The notes under the pieces: model-generated
The model's input: only the letters and a program-made list of their open reading frames with translations
Told to the model about the DNA's origin: nothing
The model's database searches: none
Shown here: piece by piece, positions 10,378 to 20,326 of the stretch
How positions within the stretch are numbered: the stretch's first letter is position 1
Layout of the letters: every line of letters starts with the position of its first letter
Assembly: GCF_036421915.1 (NCBI RefSeq)
Contig: NZ_JAZGOM010000011.1
Strand: one strand, 5' to 3'
DNA: 64,000 nt
From: Georgenia_A wangjunii
Lineage (GTDB): Bacteria; Actinomycetota; Actinomycetes; Actinomycetales; Actinomycetaceae
Position numbers and translations under genes: made by a program

Positions 10378-10508
10378 CGGTCGCGCGCCTGCGGGCAGGG
10401 CGGGGACCGTCGCGGAGCGGAGCGCGAAGAGCCGGGTCTCGAGGAGGCCCCAGCCGATGGCACCGAGACCGCTGAGGGCGAGCCCTGCGGCGGCCCGCCC
10501 GGCGCGGC

Positions 10509-13049
10509 TCAGTTGTCGTCTCCGCTGCGTCCGTCGTCGAACCAGTCCTGCCAGCGGCCCTCGTCGGCGGGCGTGCCCGGGTTGACCAGACGCGCGGTGC
10601 CGCGGGACGCCTCGTCGTCGCTCTCCCCGTCGTTGCCGCCGCCACCGCCGGAGCCGCCCCCGCCGTTGCCGCCGCCGCCGTTGCCGGAGTTGCCCCCGCC
10701 GCCGGTGGACGGCTGCTGGGAGCCCGAGCGCGTGCCCGAGCTGGGGTAGACGGTCACCTGGGTGCCGCGACGCTGCTCGCTGCCGGCGGCGGGCTGCGTC
10801 CCGGCCGCCGTGCCGGCCGGGTACCCGGCGCTGACGGTGCGGCCGACGGTCACGCCGAAGCCGGCCGCCTCGAGGGTGCGCTGGGCGTCCGCCATGCTCT
10901 GCCCGCCGACGTCCGGCACGCGGAGCTGCTCACCCTGGATCTGGCGCTGGTCGGGCTCAGCGAACGGCACGACCGGCATGCCCTCGGTGGCGCGCTCCAT
11001 GTACGCCTTCCACGTCGGTGCCGAGATGAGGCCGCCGTAGACGCTCTCGTGCCAGCGGCCGTTGATGGTCTTGCCGACCATCGGCTCGTCACCGTTGGCG
11101 TAGCCCATCCACACGGCCGTCGCCATCTGCGGGATGTAGCCGATGAACCACGCGTGCTTCGCGTCGTTCGCCGTACCGGTCTTGCCCGCGGTGGGGCGGC
11201 CGGGCAGGCGGGCCGGGGAGCCGGTCGAGTCCCACTCCGGGCCCATGACGGCCTGGAGGGCGTGGTTGACACCGTTGGCGATGTCCTCCTCGAGCACCCG
11301 CTGGCAGTTCGACGGCGGGACGGGGATCTCCTCGCCGGAACGGTCGGTCATGCTCGTGATGGCGACCGGCTCGCACATGATCCCGCCCGCGGCGAGCGTG
11401 GCGTAGGCGTTGGCCATCGACAGCGGCGTCGTGTTGTTCGTCCCGAGGATCGCCGAGGGGTTCGGCTCCAGCGGCAGACCCGCGCCGTTGCGCACCCCCA
11501 TCGCGGCTGCGACGTCGGTGATGGCGCACAGGTCCATCTGGTTGGCCATGACGACGTAGGAGGTGTTGACCGACTTGCGGGTCGACTCGAGCACCGTCTC
11601 GACCCCGCCGCCGAACCCCTCGAGGTTCTTGGGTGAGTAGTCGGTGGCGTAGTTCCCGCACGAGATGTTCCAGCTCTCCCGGGGGAAGTCTCGGTTGGCC
11701 GAGTTCACCCGGTCCATGAGGGAGTGGCCGGTGCGGAGCCACTCGATGAGCGTGAAGACCTTGAACGTCGAACCGGAGTGGAAGCCGGAACCACCGCCGT
11801 GTTCCTGCCCGACGTTGTAGTTGACGAGGGTTGCCCGGGGGCTCTCCTCGCTCGCCCGGCCGTACGGCGTGTTCTGCGCCATCGCGAAGATGTGGCCCGT
11901 GCCCGGCTCGATGGAGGACAGCGCCATGGAGATCCCCGAGGCGTCGTCGACAGGGATCGAGCCGGTCACCGCGTCGAACGCGGCCTGCTGCTTGGCGGGG
12001 TCGAGGGTCGTGCGGATCTCGAGCCCGCCGCGCAGGAGGAGCTGGCGGCGCGCCGTCGTGTCCTCGCCGTAGGCCTCGTTGTTGAGGATCTCCTTGACGA
12101 CGTACTCGCAGAAGTAGGCCGCGGTGCCGGCAGCCCCGCACCCGTTGGGCGTGGTCTGGACGTCGAGCATCGCCTCGATCGGGACGGCGATCGCCTCGTC
12201 GTACTGGGCCTGCGTGATGTAGTTCTGGTTGCGCATGAGGCCAAGGACGGTGTTGCGGCGGAAGAGGGCGTTCTCGGGGTTCGCCACGGGGTCCCACTTG
12301 CCGGGAGACTGCGTGATGCCGGCGATCATGGCGGACTCGCCGACGTTGAGCTCGGCCGCGGGCTTGTTGAAGTAGTGCCGGGACGCGGCCTCGACGCCGT
12401 ACTGCGAGGGCCCGAACTGGGCGATGTTGAGGTACCCGGCGAGGATCTCGTCCTTGGTCCACGCCTGCTCGAGCCCGATCGCCATGCGCGCCTCGCGGAG
12501 CTTGCGGCCGTAGCCGTCGACGCCCTCCGACTCGGTGGCGGCGTCGTAGAGGGCGGTGTCGCCCGTGACGCGGCTCTCCTCGATGAGGACGTTCTTCACG
12601 TACTGCTGGGTGAGGGTGGAGCCACCGCCCTCGACGCTGCCGCTCACGGCGTTCGTCACCGCCGCACGCATCATGCCCTCGGGGTCGACGCCGCTGTGCT
12701 CGTAGAACCGGCGGTCCTCCGTGGCGACGACCGCGTCCTTGACGTGCTGGGAGATCGCGTCGAGCGGGACGACGATCCGGTTGTCCGCGAAGAAGGTCGC
12801 CAGCTTGTTGCCCGCGGCGTCGTAGATGACGCTCTGCTCCGACGGCTCGTCGACGACGAGCTCGCTCGGCAGCTCGTCGAAGAGGTCGACGCTCGCGGCG
12901 CTCATCGCGCCGACGGACCCGACGGCCGGCATGAGCATGCCCGCGGTGAGGACGCCGCCCGCCGCGGCGATGAGCAGGAACGCGAGGAACAGCGCGACGA
13001 GCTGCAGCGGGTTGACGGCGCGCGCGGATGCGCGTGAGGCAGAAGGCAT
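10509..13049 (-). CDS. ponA: Bifunctional penicillin-binding protein (PonA/PBP1 type) with PASTA domain
   Basis: An 846-residue class A PBP that polymerises lipid II and cross-links peptidoglycan outside the membrane. There is one transmembrane helix near residues 15-45, a GT51 transglycosylase domain with EDRRFYEH (about 110) and GGSTLTQQYVKN, and a transpeptidase domain with SGSTFK (active Ser, about 425), SVN (about 495) and KTGTA (about 621). One PASTA domain follows (about 705-770), then a Gly/Asn/Ser-rich tail. I chose the ATG at 13049 rather than a start 31 codons upstream because a TACCCT hexamer sits exactly 6 bases before it and the following residues look like a normal cytoplasmic N-terminus. 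A WhiB regulator gene is divergent, as in related actinomycetes. Confidence 0.93.
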   Translation of the reverse strand: MPSASRASARAVNPLQLVALFLAFLLIAAAGGVLTAGMLMPAVGSVGAMSAASVDLFDELPSELVVDEPSEQSVIYDAAGNKLATFFADNRIVVPLDAISQHVKDAVVATEDRRFYEHSGVDPEGMMRAAVTNAVSGSVEGGGSTLTQQYVKNVLIEESRVTGDTALYDAATESEGVDGYGRKLREARMAIGLEQAWTKDEILAGYLNIAQFGPSQYGVEAASRHYFNKPAAELNVGESAMIAGITQSPGKWDPVANPENALFRRNTVLGLMRNQNYITQAQYDEAIAVPIEAMLDVQTTPNGCGAAGTAAYFCEYVVKEILNNEAYGEDTTARRQLLLRGGLEIRTTLDPAKQQAAFDAVTGSIPVDDASGISMALSSIEPGTGHIFAMAQNTPYGRASEESPRATLVNYNVGQEHGGGSGFHSGSTFKVFTLIEWLRTGHSLMDRVNSANRDFPRESWNISCGNYATDYSPKNLEGFGGGVETVLESTRKSVNTSYVVMANQMDLCAITDVAAAMGVRNGAGLPLEPNPSAILGTNNTTPLSMANAYATLAAGGIMCEPVAITSMTDRSGEEIPVPPSNCQRVLEEDIANGVNHALQAVMGPEWDSTGSPARLPGRPTAGKTGTANDAKHAWFIGYIPQMATAVWMGYANGDEPMVGKTINGRWHESVYGGLISAPTWKAYMERATEGMPVVPFAEPDQRQIQGEQLRVPDVGGQSMADAQRTLEAAGFGVTVGRTVSAGYPAGTAAGTQPAAGSEQRRGTQVTVYPSSGTRSGSQQPSTGGGGNSGNGGGGNGGGGSGGGGGNDGESDDEASRGTARLVNPGTPADEGRWQDWFDDGRSGDDN

Positions 13050-13055
13050 GCTTCC

Positions 13056-13061
13056 AGGGTA
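13056..13061 (-). promoter_or_regulatory. -10 element TACCCT, leaderless ponA start
   Basis: On the minus strand TACCCT is followed by 6 bases and then the ponA ATG, which places the transcription start at or next to the start codon. No good -35 box is visible. Confidence 0.45.
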
Positions 13062-13243
13062 CGTGCCGGTACCACAGCGAGTCAGCCCCGGTTCGCCCTC
13101 GGCGTGACGGGCGGCGACGTCGATCACATCGAAGAGCGACACGTGTACGGCAGGGGGTTCCTCAACAGGTCAAGAGGCAGTACGGTTCTGGTCTGTGAAC
13201 GTTATGCAGCGATGGAGCTGCTGAGCCGAAGAAGGTGTTCTCC

Positions 13244-13579
13244 ATGAGTGTCAATGATGACCAGACGTGGGCAGCCCGAGCAGCATGCAGCGGGGTCGAG
13301 CCGGATGAGCTATTCGTGCGGGGGGCCGCGCAGCGGGCGGCACGAACCCTGTGCTTCGGGTGCGAGGTGCGGATGGACTGCCTCGCCGACGCGCTCGACT
13401 CGCAGGTGTCCTTCGGTGTCTGGGGCGGCCTCACCGAGCGGGAGCGCCGGGCGCTGCTGCGCCGTTACCCCGGGGTGCCGTCGTGGCGCACACGCCTCAA
13501 GGACGAGGAGGACGCGCTCATCGGCGAGCTGCGCGCGCAGCGGGCGCCGCGGATCCTCTCGCGGAGCCAGCCCGCATAG
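13244..13579 (+). CDS. WhiB-family iron-sulfur transcriptional regulator (WhiB4/WblA-like)
   Basis: A 111-residue protein with the four cluster-binding cysteines of the family: RAAC, then TLCFGC and MDC (C-x2-C-x5-C). The WhiB turn FGVWGG is followed by the basic segment TERERRALLRR used for DNA or sigma-factor contact. The run DELFVRGAAQ is typical of the WhiB4/WblA branch, whose members respond to oxidants or nitric oxide through a [4Fe-4S] cluster. I prefer ATG 13244, with AAGG 8 bases upstream, over GTG 13235. It is divergent from ponA and lies directly before the DUF4177 and RidA genes. Confidence 0.93.
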   Translation: MSVNDDQTWAARAACSGVEPDELFVRGAAQRAARTLCFGCEVRMDCLADALDSQVSFGVWGGLTERERRALLRRYPGVPSWRTRLKDEEDALIGELRAQRAPRILSRSQPA

Positions 13580-13582
13580 GAT
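13577..13582 (+). promoter_or_regulatory. -10 element TAGGAT, leaderless DUF4177 start
   Basis: TAGGAT overlaps the stop codon of the WhiB gene and is followed by exactly 6 bases and the ATG at 13589. This suggests that the DUF4177/RidA pair has its own leaderless promoter. Confidence 0.5.
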
Positions 13583-13588
13583 GGCCCC

Positions 13589-13744
13589 ATGGTGACCTGG
13601 GAGTACGCGACGATTCCGCTTCTCATCCACAACACGAAGGCGATCCTCGACCAGTGGGGTGCCGACGGGTGGGAGCTCGTGCAGGTGATCCCCGGCCCGC
13701 AGGGCGGGAACCTCGTGGCCTACCTCAAGCGCCCCCAGCAGTGA
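13589..13744 (+). CDS. Small DUF4177-like protein
   Basis: A 51-residue protein starting MVTWEYATIPLLIH and containing GWELVQVIPG, the core pattern of small DUF4177 proteins (the EYA strand followed by GWELV). Function is unknown. The stop codon overlaps the GTG of the RidA gene by four bases (GTGA), so the two are translationally coupled. The third-position GC bias and the conserved pairing with RidA in actinobacteria support it as a real gene despite its size. Confidence 0.85.
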   Translation: MVTWEYATIPLLIHNTKAILDQWGADGWELVQVIPGPQGGNLVAYLKRPQQ

Positions 13745-14208
13745 GCGTCGGCGCGCGGCTCGACGAGCTCGGCCTCACGGTGCCAGCGCTCGTCGCGCCG
13801 CTCGCCGCCTACGTGCCGGCGGTGCGCCACGGTGATCTCGTGTGGACCGCGGGGCAGCTGCCCATGGTCGACGGCGCCCTGCCCCGTACCGGCAAGGTCG
13901 GTGAGGGAGAGGGGCTCGTCAGCCCCGAGGAGGCCAAGGCCCTGGCCCGCACCGCGGCGCTCAACGCGCTCGCGGCGGTCGCGAGCCAGGTCGCCTCGCT
14001 CGACGACGTCGTCCGGGTCGTCAAGGTCGTCGGCTTCGTCGCGAGCGACCCCGGCTTCGCCGGGCAGCCGGGTGTTGTCAACGGCGCCTCGGAGCTGCTC
14101 GGCGAGATCTTCGGCGACGCGGGCGTCCACGCCCGCAGCGCAGTCGGGGTCAGCGTCCTCCCGCTCGACGCGCCCGTCGAGATCGAGCTCGTCGTCGCCG
14201 TCCGCTGA
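13741..14208 (+). CDS. RidA family protein
   Basis: A 155-residue member of the RidA/YjgF/YER057c family. Classical members hydrolyse reactive enamine/imine intermediates released by PLP enzymes. Visible features are the strand VWTAGQLPM near residue 40, EEAKALARTAALNALA, and the closing PLDAPVEIELVVAV. The arginine that binds the substrate carboxylate in classical RidA (in an R-x-x-V pattern near position 105) is not obvious; the aligned place reads GVHARSAVGV, which may supply it. It starts at GTG 13741, overlapping the upstream gene by four bases. Confidence 0.85.
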   Translation: MSVGARLDELGLTVPALVAPLAAYVPAVRHGDLVWTAGQLPMVDGALPRTGKVGEGEGLVSPEEAKALARTAALNALAAVASQVASLDDVVRVVKVVGFVASDPGFAGQPGVVNGASELLGEIFGDAGVHARSAVGVSVLPLDAPVEIELVVAVR

Positions 14209-14230
14209 CGGCGGGGCCCGTCCGCTGGCA

Positions 14231-14260
14231 CCATGCCCGCCGCTCGTGCGGCGGGCATGG
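14231..14260. terminator. Bidirectional terminator between ridA-like gene and crp
   Basis: A perfect 13-bp stem (14231-14243 with 14248-14260) and a TCGT loop lie between the two convergent genes. The spacing fits termination from both sides. Confidence 0.8.
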
Positions 14261-14265
14261 AGTCG

Positions 14266-14943
14266 TCAGCGTGCGCGGCGCTGGAGCCGTTCGACGTCGA
14301 GGAGCTGGACGGCGCGGCCCTCGAGCCGGATCCAGCCACGGGCGACGAAGTCCGCGAGCGACTTGTTGACCGTCTCCCGGGAGGCGCCGACGAGCTGGGC
14401 GAGCTCCTCCTGCGTGAGGTCGTGCGCGACTCGGATCCCCTCCGTCGTCCGCTCGCCGAAGCGCTCGGAGAGGTCGAGGAGCGCCTTCGCGACGCGTCCG
14501 GGGACGTCGGAGAACACGAGGTCCGCGAGCGCCGTGTTGGTGCGGCGCAGGCGCTGCGCGAGCGCGCGGAGCATGTGCTTGGCCAGGGCGGGCCGCGTGT
14601 CGAGGAACTCCATGAACGGCTCGTGCTGGAGCTCGAGGAGCCGCGCGGGGGAGACGGCGGTCGCCGTCGCGGTGCGCGTGCCCGGGTCGAAGAGGGTGAG
14701 CTCGCCGAGGACCTCGCCCGGGCCGAGGACGGCGAGGAGGTTCTCGCGGCCGTCGCTCGCGCTGTGGCCGAGCTTCACCTTGCCCTCCATGACGAGGTAG
14801 AGGCGGTCGCCGGGGTCGCCCTCGCTGAAGAGGGTCTCGCCGCGGCGCAGGGTGGTCTCGCTCATCGAGCTGCGGAGGTCCTGCAGGGCGTCGGCGTCCA
14901 GGGCCTCGAACAGAGGCACGGAGCTGATCGCGGTGTCATCCAC
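14266..14943 (-). CDS. crp: Crp/FNR-family regulator (GlxR/Crp-like)
   Basis: A 225-residue cAMP-receptor-type regulator. The N-terminal cyclic-nucleotide-binding domain has GDRLYLVMEGKVKL and GEVLGELTLFDPGTRTATATA (phosphate-binding cassette with G-E-L and R-T-A). The C-terminal winged helix-turn-helix has LTQEELAQLVGASRETVNK as the recognition part. Length and sequence match actinobacterial Crp/GlxR proteins, which control carbon metabolism, respiration and resuscitation genes. I chose GTG 14943 (starting VDDTAISSV), with GGGAA upstream; longer in-frame starts add a low-complexity stretch. It is divergent from nth and convergent with the ridA-like gene, as in mycobacteria. Confidence 0.92.
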   Translation of the reverse strand: MDDTAISSVPLFEALDADALQDLRSSMSETTLRRGETLFSEGDPGDRLYLVMEGKVKLGHSASDGRENLLAVLGPGEVLGELTLFDPGTRTATATAVSPARLLELQHEPFMEFLDTRPALAKHMLRALAQRLRRTNTALADLVFSDVPGRVAKALLDLSERFGERTTEGIRVAHDLTQEELAQLVGASRETVNKSLADFVARGWIRLEGRAVQLLDVERLQRRAR

Positions 14944-15080
14944 GGTGGGTTCCCATCGTCGTCGGTGCGGGCCGATCATGCCCATACTGCCACCGCACCC
15001 GGCCGGGCACGCGCGTACACGCGCACCGGAACCCGTCCGCGTGCGCCGCGCAGGCACGGCGGGGGAGCTGCCGAGTCCCC

Positions 15081-15086
15081 TACGGT
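15081..15086 (+). promoter_or_regulatory. -10 element TACGGT, leaderless nth start
   Basis: TACGGT is followed by exactly 6 bases and the nth GTG at 15093. No Shine-Dalgarno sequence is present, which fits leaderless translation. Confidence 0.45.
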
Positions 15087-15092
15087 TGGCGG

Positions 15093-15917
15093 GTGGAAGC
15101 CCCGCCGGTCGCCGTCGTCGATGACGTCCTCGCCCGAGCATGGCCGGACGCGCGCTGCGAGCTCGACTTCTCCACGCCGCTCGAGCTTCTCGTCGCGACC
15201 GTCCTGTCCGCCCAGACCACCGACGTGCGGGTCAACGCCGTGACGCCGGCGCTCTTCGCCCGCTACCCCGACGCCGCCGCGTACGCCGCGGCCTCGCTGG
15301 CGGACCTCGAGGAGATCCTGCGCCCGCTCGGCTTCTTCCGCAGCAAGGCCTCGGCGCTGCGGGGGATCGGCGCGGCCCTCCTGGCCGACCACGGTGGCGA
15401 GGTCCCCGCGACGCTCCCCGCGCTCGTGGCCCTGCCCGGCGTGGGGCGCAAGACGGCGAACGTCGTCCTCGGCAACGCGTTCGGCGTCCCGGGCATCACG
15501 GTCGACACCCACGTGGGGCGCCTCGCGCGCCGCCTCGGTTGGTCCGGCGAGAAGGACCCGGTCAAGGTCGAGCGTGACATCGCGGCGCTCGCCGAGCCCG
15601 AGCGGTGGACGATGCTGTGCCACCGGCTCATCTTCCACGGCCGCCGGGTGTGCCACTCGCGGCGCCCCGCGTGCGGGGCGTGCGTGCTCGCCGAGGTGTG
15701 CCCCTCCTTCGGGGTGGGGGAGAGCGACCCGGAGGCCGCGCGCGCCCTCGTCAAGATCCCCGCCGAGGCAGTGGACGGTTCCGGGAGCGGGAGCGGCGTC
15801 GCGCCGGACAGTCGCGCCCGGAGGGCCGGGAGCGGCCGACCGGGCGGCGCCGGGGCTCAGTCGGGCAGCGGCACGACAGGTAGCCGGCGCACCGTCGGGC
15901 AGCGGCACGAGGGGTAG
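15093..15917 (+). CDS. nth: Endonuclease III (DNA glycosylase/AP lyase)
   Basis: A 274-residue base-excision-repair enzyme that removes oxidised pyrimidines and nicks abasic sites. The helix-hairpin-helix LPGVGRKTANVVLG carries the catalytic Lys, VDTHVGR the catalytic Asp, and the [4Fe-4S] cluster motif C-x6-C-x2-C-x5-C is complete (CHSRRPACGACVLAEVC). E. coli Nth has 211 residues; the extra 60 or so residues here are a Gly/Ser/Arg-rich tail whose DNA contains near-copies of the end of the neighbouring hydrolase gene (see findings). The tail is unlikely to matter for catalysis. It ends 5 bases from the convergent hydrolase. Confidence 0.93.
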   Translation: MEAPPVAVVDDVLARAWPDARCELDFSTPLELLVATVLSAQTTDVRVNAVTPALFARYPDAAAYAAASLADLEEILRPLGFFRSKASALRGIGAALLADHGGEVPATLPALVALPGVGRKTANVVLGNAFGVPGITVDTHVGRLARRLGWSGEKDPVKVERDIAALAEPERWTMLCHRLIFHGRRVCHSRRPACGACVLAEVCPSFGVGESDPEAARALVKIPAEAVDGSGSGSGVAPDSRARRAGSGRPGGAGAQSGSGTTGSRRTVGQRHEG

Positions 15918-15936
15918 CCAGCTCAGTCGGGCAGCG
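15860..15936. repeat. Three near-tandem copies of an 11-bp core at a convergent gene junction
   Basis: The core GTCGGGCAGCG starts at 15860, 15894 and 15926. The first two copies extend into about 30 similar bases. The third copy is the very end of the minus-strand hydrolase gene including its stop codon; the first copy repeats that end. Confidence 0.8.
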
Positions 15937-16849
15937 ACGCCAGGTGGTCGAGGAGCAGCGCGCTCACCTGGTCCGGCGCCTCCTCGGGGAGGAAGTGCCC
16001 GGCGTCGGCGATACGCACCGAGCGGAACGGGCCGGCGACCATCCCTGCGTCCGCGGCGAACCCGGCCGCGTCGACGGCGCGGTCCTGCGCACCCTGGACG
16101 CTGAGCACGGGGACGCGGATGGGCTCGCTCACGCGCTCGAGGAAGCGCCGTCCGTCCGGGCGGGGCGTCGAGCGGACGAGCCAGCGGATGTGCTCGAGGC
16201 TCGTGTGGGCCACGGAGGGGAGCCGCATCGCCGTCGAGTACATCTCGACCTCCTCCGCCGGGACCGCCCGTCCGGGGGCCGAGCCGGCGGCGAGGAGCCG
16301 GGCGACGAGGTCGCCGCGGGTGAGCGCGCGCTCGGGGAACCACGGGACCTGCACGCGGGCGAGGACGAGGCGGGTGCGCACCGGCAGGCGGTTGTTCAGG
16401 CGCAGGAGCGAGAGCGGGTGCGGGTTGGCCAGGACGGCGACGGCGCGTGTGACGCTGGGCTCGAGCGCCGGCATCGACCAGGCGACGGTCCCGCCGAACC
16501 CGTGGCCGACGACGACGGCGCGCCCGGCACCGAGGGAGCGGATGACGCCTGCGACGTCGGCGGCGAGGACGGGTGTGCCGTGCCCCGTCGGGGGCTTGTC
16601 GGAGCCGCCGAACCCGCGCAGGTCCATCGCCGCGACGCGGTAGCCGGCCCCGGCGAGCGCCTCGATCTGGGCGCGCCACGCCCACCACAGCTGCGGGAAC
16701 GCGTGGAGGAGCACGACGAGCGGGGCGTCGCCGTGCGACGGCCCCGCGAGCGCGACGTGGAAGCGCGCGCCGTTGGCGGCGATGAACTGGTGCTCCCACG
16801 GGCCGGGGGGCAGGACGGTGCTGGGGTCTGGAACCACGCCAGCGGACAC
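15923..16849 (-). CDS. Alpha/beta-fold hydrolase (epoxide-hydrolase-like) with Gly at the nucleophile position
   Basis: A 308-residue alpha/beta hydrolase resembling epoxide hydrolases: HAFPQLWWAW supplies the oxyanion HGFP-type motif, AMDLRGFGGSDKP follows, and DAGHFLPEE carries the catalytic His near the end. The nucleophile elbow reads VVVGHGFGG, so the residue that is Asp in epoxide hydrolases or Ser in esterases is Gly (codon GGG). Either the enzyme is inactive at this site or it uses a different chemistry. I chose GTG 16849 because GAGG lies 5 bases upstream. It sits just after the co-directional acs gene. Confidence 0.85.
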   Translation of the reverse strand: MSAGVVPDPSTVLPPGPWEHQFIAANGARFHVALAGPSHGDAPLVVLLHAFPQLWWAWRAQIEALAGAGYRVAAMDLRGFGGSDKPPTGHGTPVLAADVAGVIRSLGAGRAVVVGHGFGGTVAWSMPALEPSVTRAVAVLANPHPLSLLRLNNRLPVRTRLVLARVQVPWFPERALTRGDLVARLLAAGSAPGRAVPAEEVEMYSTAMRLPSVAHTSLEHIRWLVRSTPRPDGRRFLERVSEPIRVPVLSVQGAQDRAVDAAGFAADAGMVAGPFRSVRIADAGHFLPEEAPDQVSALLLDHLASLPD

Positions 16850-16878
16850 TACCGCCTCGGCTCCGGCCCGTGAGGGCC

Positions 16879-18897
<2,019 letters not shown>

Positions 18898-19039
18898 GAG
18901 GTCCTCCGGGCAGCATCGATGGTGCGTCACCGGCTGCGAGCGCTGTGGGGCGGCTCACAACCGGTTCAGCCCCAACATATCGCGGCGGGCCGACGTCGGT
19001 ACCCGGGCGTCTCGGGACGACTCCCAGGTGGCTGGACGG

Positions 19040-19095
19040 CGCCGGGCGCGTGGCCGGGCGACGCCGGGCGCGTGGCCGGGCGACGCCGGGCGCGT
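19040..19095. repeat. 22-bp minisatellite, 2.5 copies
   Basis: The unit CGCCGGGCGCGTGGCCGGGC plus GA occurs at 19040-19061 and 19062-19083, with a 12-base partial third copy. It lies between acs and the end of the next minus-strand gene and touches the latter's stop codon. Confidence 0.85.
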
Positions 19096-20201
19096 CAGTC
19101 GCGGTGGCCGGCGCGCTGCCGCTCGAGCCGGACGGCCGCGCGGGCCTCCCGGCGCCCCTGGCGGCGGGCGCCGTGGGAGACGACGCCCACGAGGATGAGG
19201 GCGAGGCCGTAGGCGAGCAGGCGGCCGGAGCTTCCGCTGGCGACGAGGTGATGCGCGAGGTTGGCACCGAGGTCGTTGAAGTCGCGCAGCCAGGTGGTGA
19301 CCGGCTCGAGGTAGTCCTGCGTCAGCGTGGGGACGGCGACGAAGGGGATGCCGAGGAGGAGGACGAGCGCCCCGGTGATGATCGCCCCGAGCGAGGTCCA
19401 CCGCGCCGCGAGGAGGGCCACCGCGAGAGCGAGGAGGCCGCTGCCGAGCTCGATGAGGGCGGCGACGTTGCGCTCACCGGTGTCCCACTGGTTCCCGCTG
19501 GCGAGGGTGAGGCGCGCGCCGGCGTCGGCGATGAGGTACCAGGCGACCGGGACGAGGACGAGGGTGAGGAGGACGCCCCACAGGTGGGCGGCGGTGCGCT
19601 TGCGGGGCGCCGGCTCGGTGGTCGCGCCGTCGAGGATGACGGCGGTGTCGGGCTCGTCGTCGTCCCGGAGCTCGTCGGCGCCGCGCCGGGCCGGGCGGCG
19701 GGAGTCGTCGTCCCGGCTGGCGTCGTCGGAGCCGGACGCGGGGGTCACGGTGGTGAAGGGGTCCTCCTGCACGGCGGCGTCCCGCTGGCCGGTGAGGTAG
19801 GTGGCGCTGTGCTGCTCCGAGAGGCCGGAACGGGGGACGGGGCGCTCGGCGCGGTGCGAGCCCGGTCCGTCGGCGCCGGAGGCGTCCGTGCCGGGCTCGT
19901 CTGCGTCGGACCCGTCCCTGCTGGACCTGCCGGTGCTGGACGCACCGGTGCTGGACGCACCGGTGGTGGACCTGCCCACGCTCGCCATGCCGGTCGTGCC
20001 GCTGACGTCGGAGGTGGCGCTCATCGCGGTCGCTCCGCGTGCCGTCACGGCGTCGCCACCGCGGTCATCCGTCGCGGGCTCGGCGCCGCCGTCCGGCACC
20101 CGCCCCGTCGATCGGCCGTCACGGCCGGCCGGGTCGGTGGTGACCTCGTCCTCAGGGCGACGCCCGGCCTCGTGCTGCGGTGAGTGCGGGGGCACGGTCA
20201 C
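19095..20201 (-). CDS. Membrane protein of unknown function, single module
   Basis: A 368-residue protein I cannot assign to a named family. The first 200 residues are hydrophilic and low-complexity (Ser/Thr/Asp/Gly, for example a repeated TGASS). Four predicted transmembrane helices follow: HLWGVLLTLVLVPVAWYLI, LGSGLLALAVALLAARW, LGAIITGALVLLLGIPFVA and LLAYGLALILVGVVSHG. The pattern ARWTSLG...GALVLLLG and the closing HGARRQGRREAR recur in the neighbouring upstream gene, so the two are paralogous. The GTG at 20201 has a strong GGAGG 5 bases upstream. Confidence 0.8.
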   Translation of the reverse strand: MTVPPHSPQHEAGRRPEDEVTTDPAGRDGRSTGRVPDGGAEPATDDRGGDAVTARGATAMSATSDVSGTTGMASVGRSTTGASSTGASSTGRSSRDGSDADEPGTDASGADGPGSHRAERPVPRSGLSEQHSATYLTGQRDAAVQEDPFTTVTPASGSDDASRDDDSRRPARRGADELRDDDEPDTAVILDGATTEPAPRKRTAAHLWGVLLTLVLVPVAWYLIADAGARLTLASGNQWDTGERNVAALIELGSGLLALAVALLAARWTSLGAIITGALVLLLGIPFVAVPTLTQDYLEPVTTWLRDFNDLGANLAHHLVASGSSGRLLAYGLALILVGVVSHGARRQGRREARAAVRLERQRAGHRD

Positions 20202-20326
20202 GGGGTCCTCCTACGGTGGTCGGCTGCGCCCAACGTAGCGATGCCCCGCGGCCGTCGCCCTCTGGCGCGCCGGTCGCGCCAGACGCAGCGGCGCAGCGCG
20301 TGGCCGTCGTGCTGCCGGTGGCGCCC

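Noticed and set aside
14944..15141. N-terminal extension of the Crp protein
   Set aside because: The extra residues are Arg/Pro-rich low complexity, run past the nth start on the other strand, and are absent from the typical 225-residue family length.
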